Below, piece by piece: positions 63,942 to 64,000 of a stretch of 64,000 bases of DNA. Every line of letters begins with the position of its first letter. Positions within the stretch are counted from its first letter, which is position 1. The notes under the pieces were generated by a model. That model ran no database searches and was not told the DNA's origin. It saw only the letters and a program-made list of their open reading frames with translations. Location of the stretch: NCBI RefSeq assembly GCF_023078475.1, contig NZ_CP095741.1, positions 1,116,001 to 1,180,000 on the forward strand. Reading direction: 5' to 3'. The translations under genes and the position numbers were made by a program. Source of the stretch: Luteibacter aegosomaticola. Its GTDB lineage: Bacteria; Pseudomonadota; Gammaproteobacteria; Xanthomonadales; Rhodanobacteraceae.

Positions 63942-64000
63942 CAGATCGGGACGAATACCGCCAGATGGTGGACGTCTTCCCGGCGAGTTTCGTAAGCGCC

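Overview
The window is about 64 kb of high-GC, densely coded gammaproteobacterial chromosome. Gene content and order point to the Xanthomonadales, most likely Rhodanobacteraceae (Luteibacter/Dyella-like). The signs are kdsD-kdsC-lptC-lptA-lptB-rpoN-hpf next to hprK-rapZ-EIIA-HPr-ptsI, the purN-purM / DUF2066 / AI-2E / hda cluster, and GTAGGAGC-type REP sequences. The genus is inference; nothing was searched. No rRNA, tRNA, CRISPR array, prophage or insertion sequence was seen.

Layout. 0-9.9 kb: end of a glycosyltransferase gene, ETF:ubiquinone oxidoreductase, an amidase, an Mla/MCE-type lipid ABC transporter operon, and gcvT and gcvH separated by an unrecognised reverse-strand gene. 9.9-13.7 kb: an AT-rich leader, a MetJ repressor domain fused in frame to a histone-H1-like Lys/Ala tail, a TonB-like protein, and an exported serine hydrolase that also has a Lys/Ala tail. 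13.7-21.2 kb: MFS-like carrier, CBS protein, GT2 glycosyltransferase, mtgA, hslO and a large GAF-GAF-GGDEF-EAL protein. 21.2-30.6 kb: exported beta-rich protein, an ECF sigma / membrane anti-sigma candidate / DUF4097 unit, pckG, a TetR regulator divergent from a hydrolase, and fadE. 30.6-32.6 kb: a lower-GC islet with a HigBA-like toxin-antitoxin pair and two small orphan genes.

32.5-44.3 kb: a regulatory phosphotransferase set without a sugar permease (ptsI, HPr, EIIA-Man type, rapZ, hprK), hpf, rpoN, the Lpt/Kds lipopolysaccharide genes, ibaG and murA. 44.3-57.2 kb: small exported proteins, purN and purM, DUF2066, AI-2E transporter, hda, metallophosphoesterase, suhB divergent from trmJ, exoD, a CNNM/CBS protein and a DUF47-PiT phosphate transport pair. 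57.2-58.15 kb: almost 1 kb of noncoding DNA forming a nested inverted repeat around a REP pair. 58.15-64 kb: small genes including an alkyltransferase-like protein, recQ, a CPA2 cation/proton antiporter and a GntR/FCD regulator.

The genes are mainly housekeeping: envelope biogenesis (lptABC, kdsCD, murA, mtgA, MCE transporter), C1, purine and gluconeogenic metabolism (gcvTH, purNM, pckG), fatty-acid oxidation (fadE, ETF-QO) and global regulation (rpoN, PTS, c-di-GMP, ECF sigma). The most unusual items are the MetJ-histone fusion, the nested ~940-bp inverted repeat with BIME-like REP pairs, and the twin-palindrome operator in front of the toxin-antitoxin pair.
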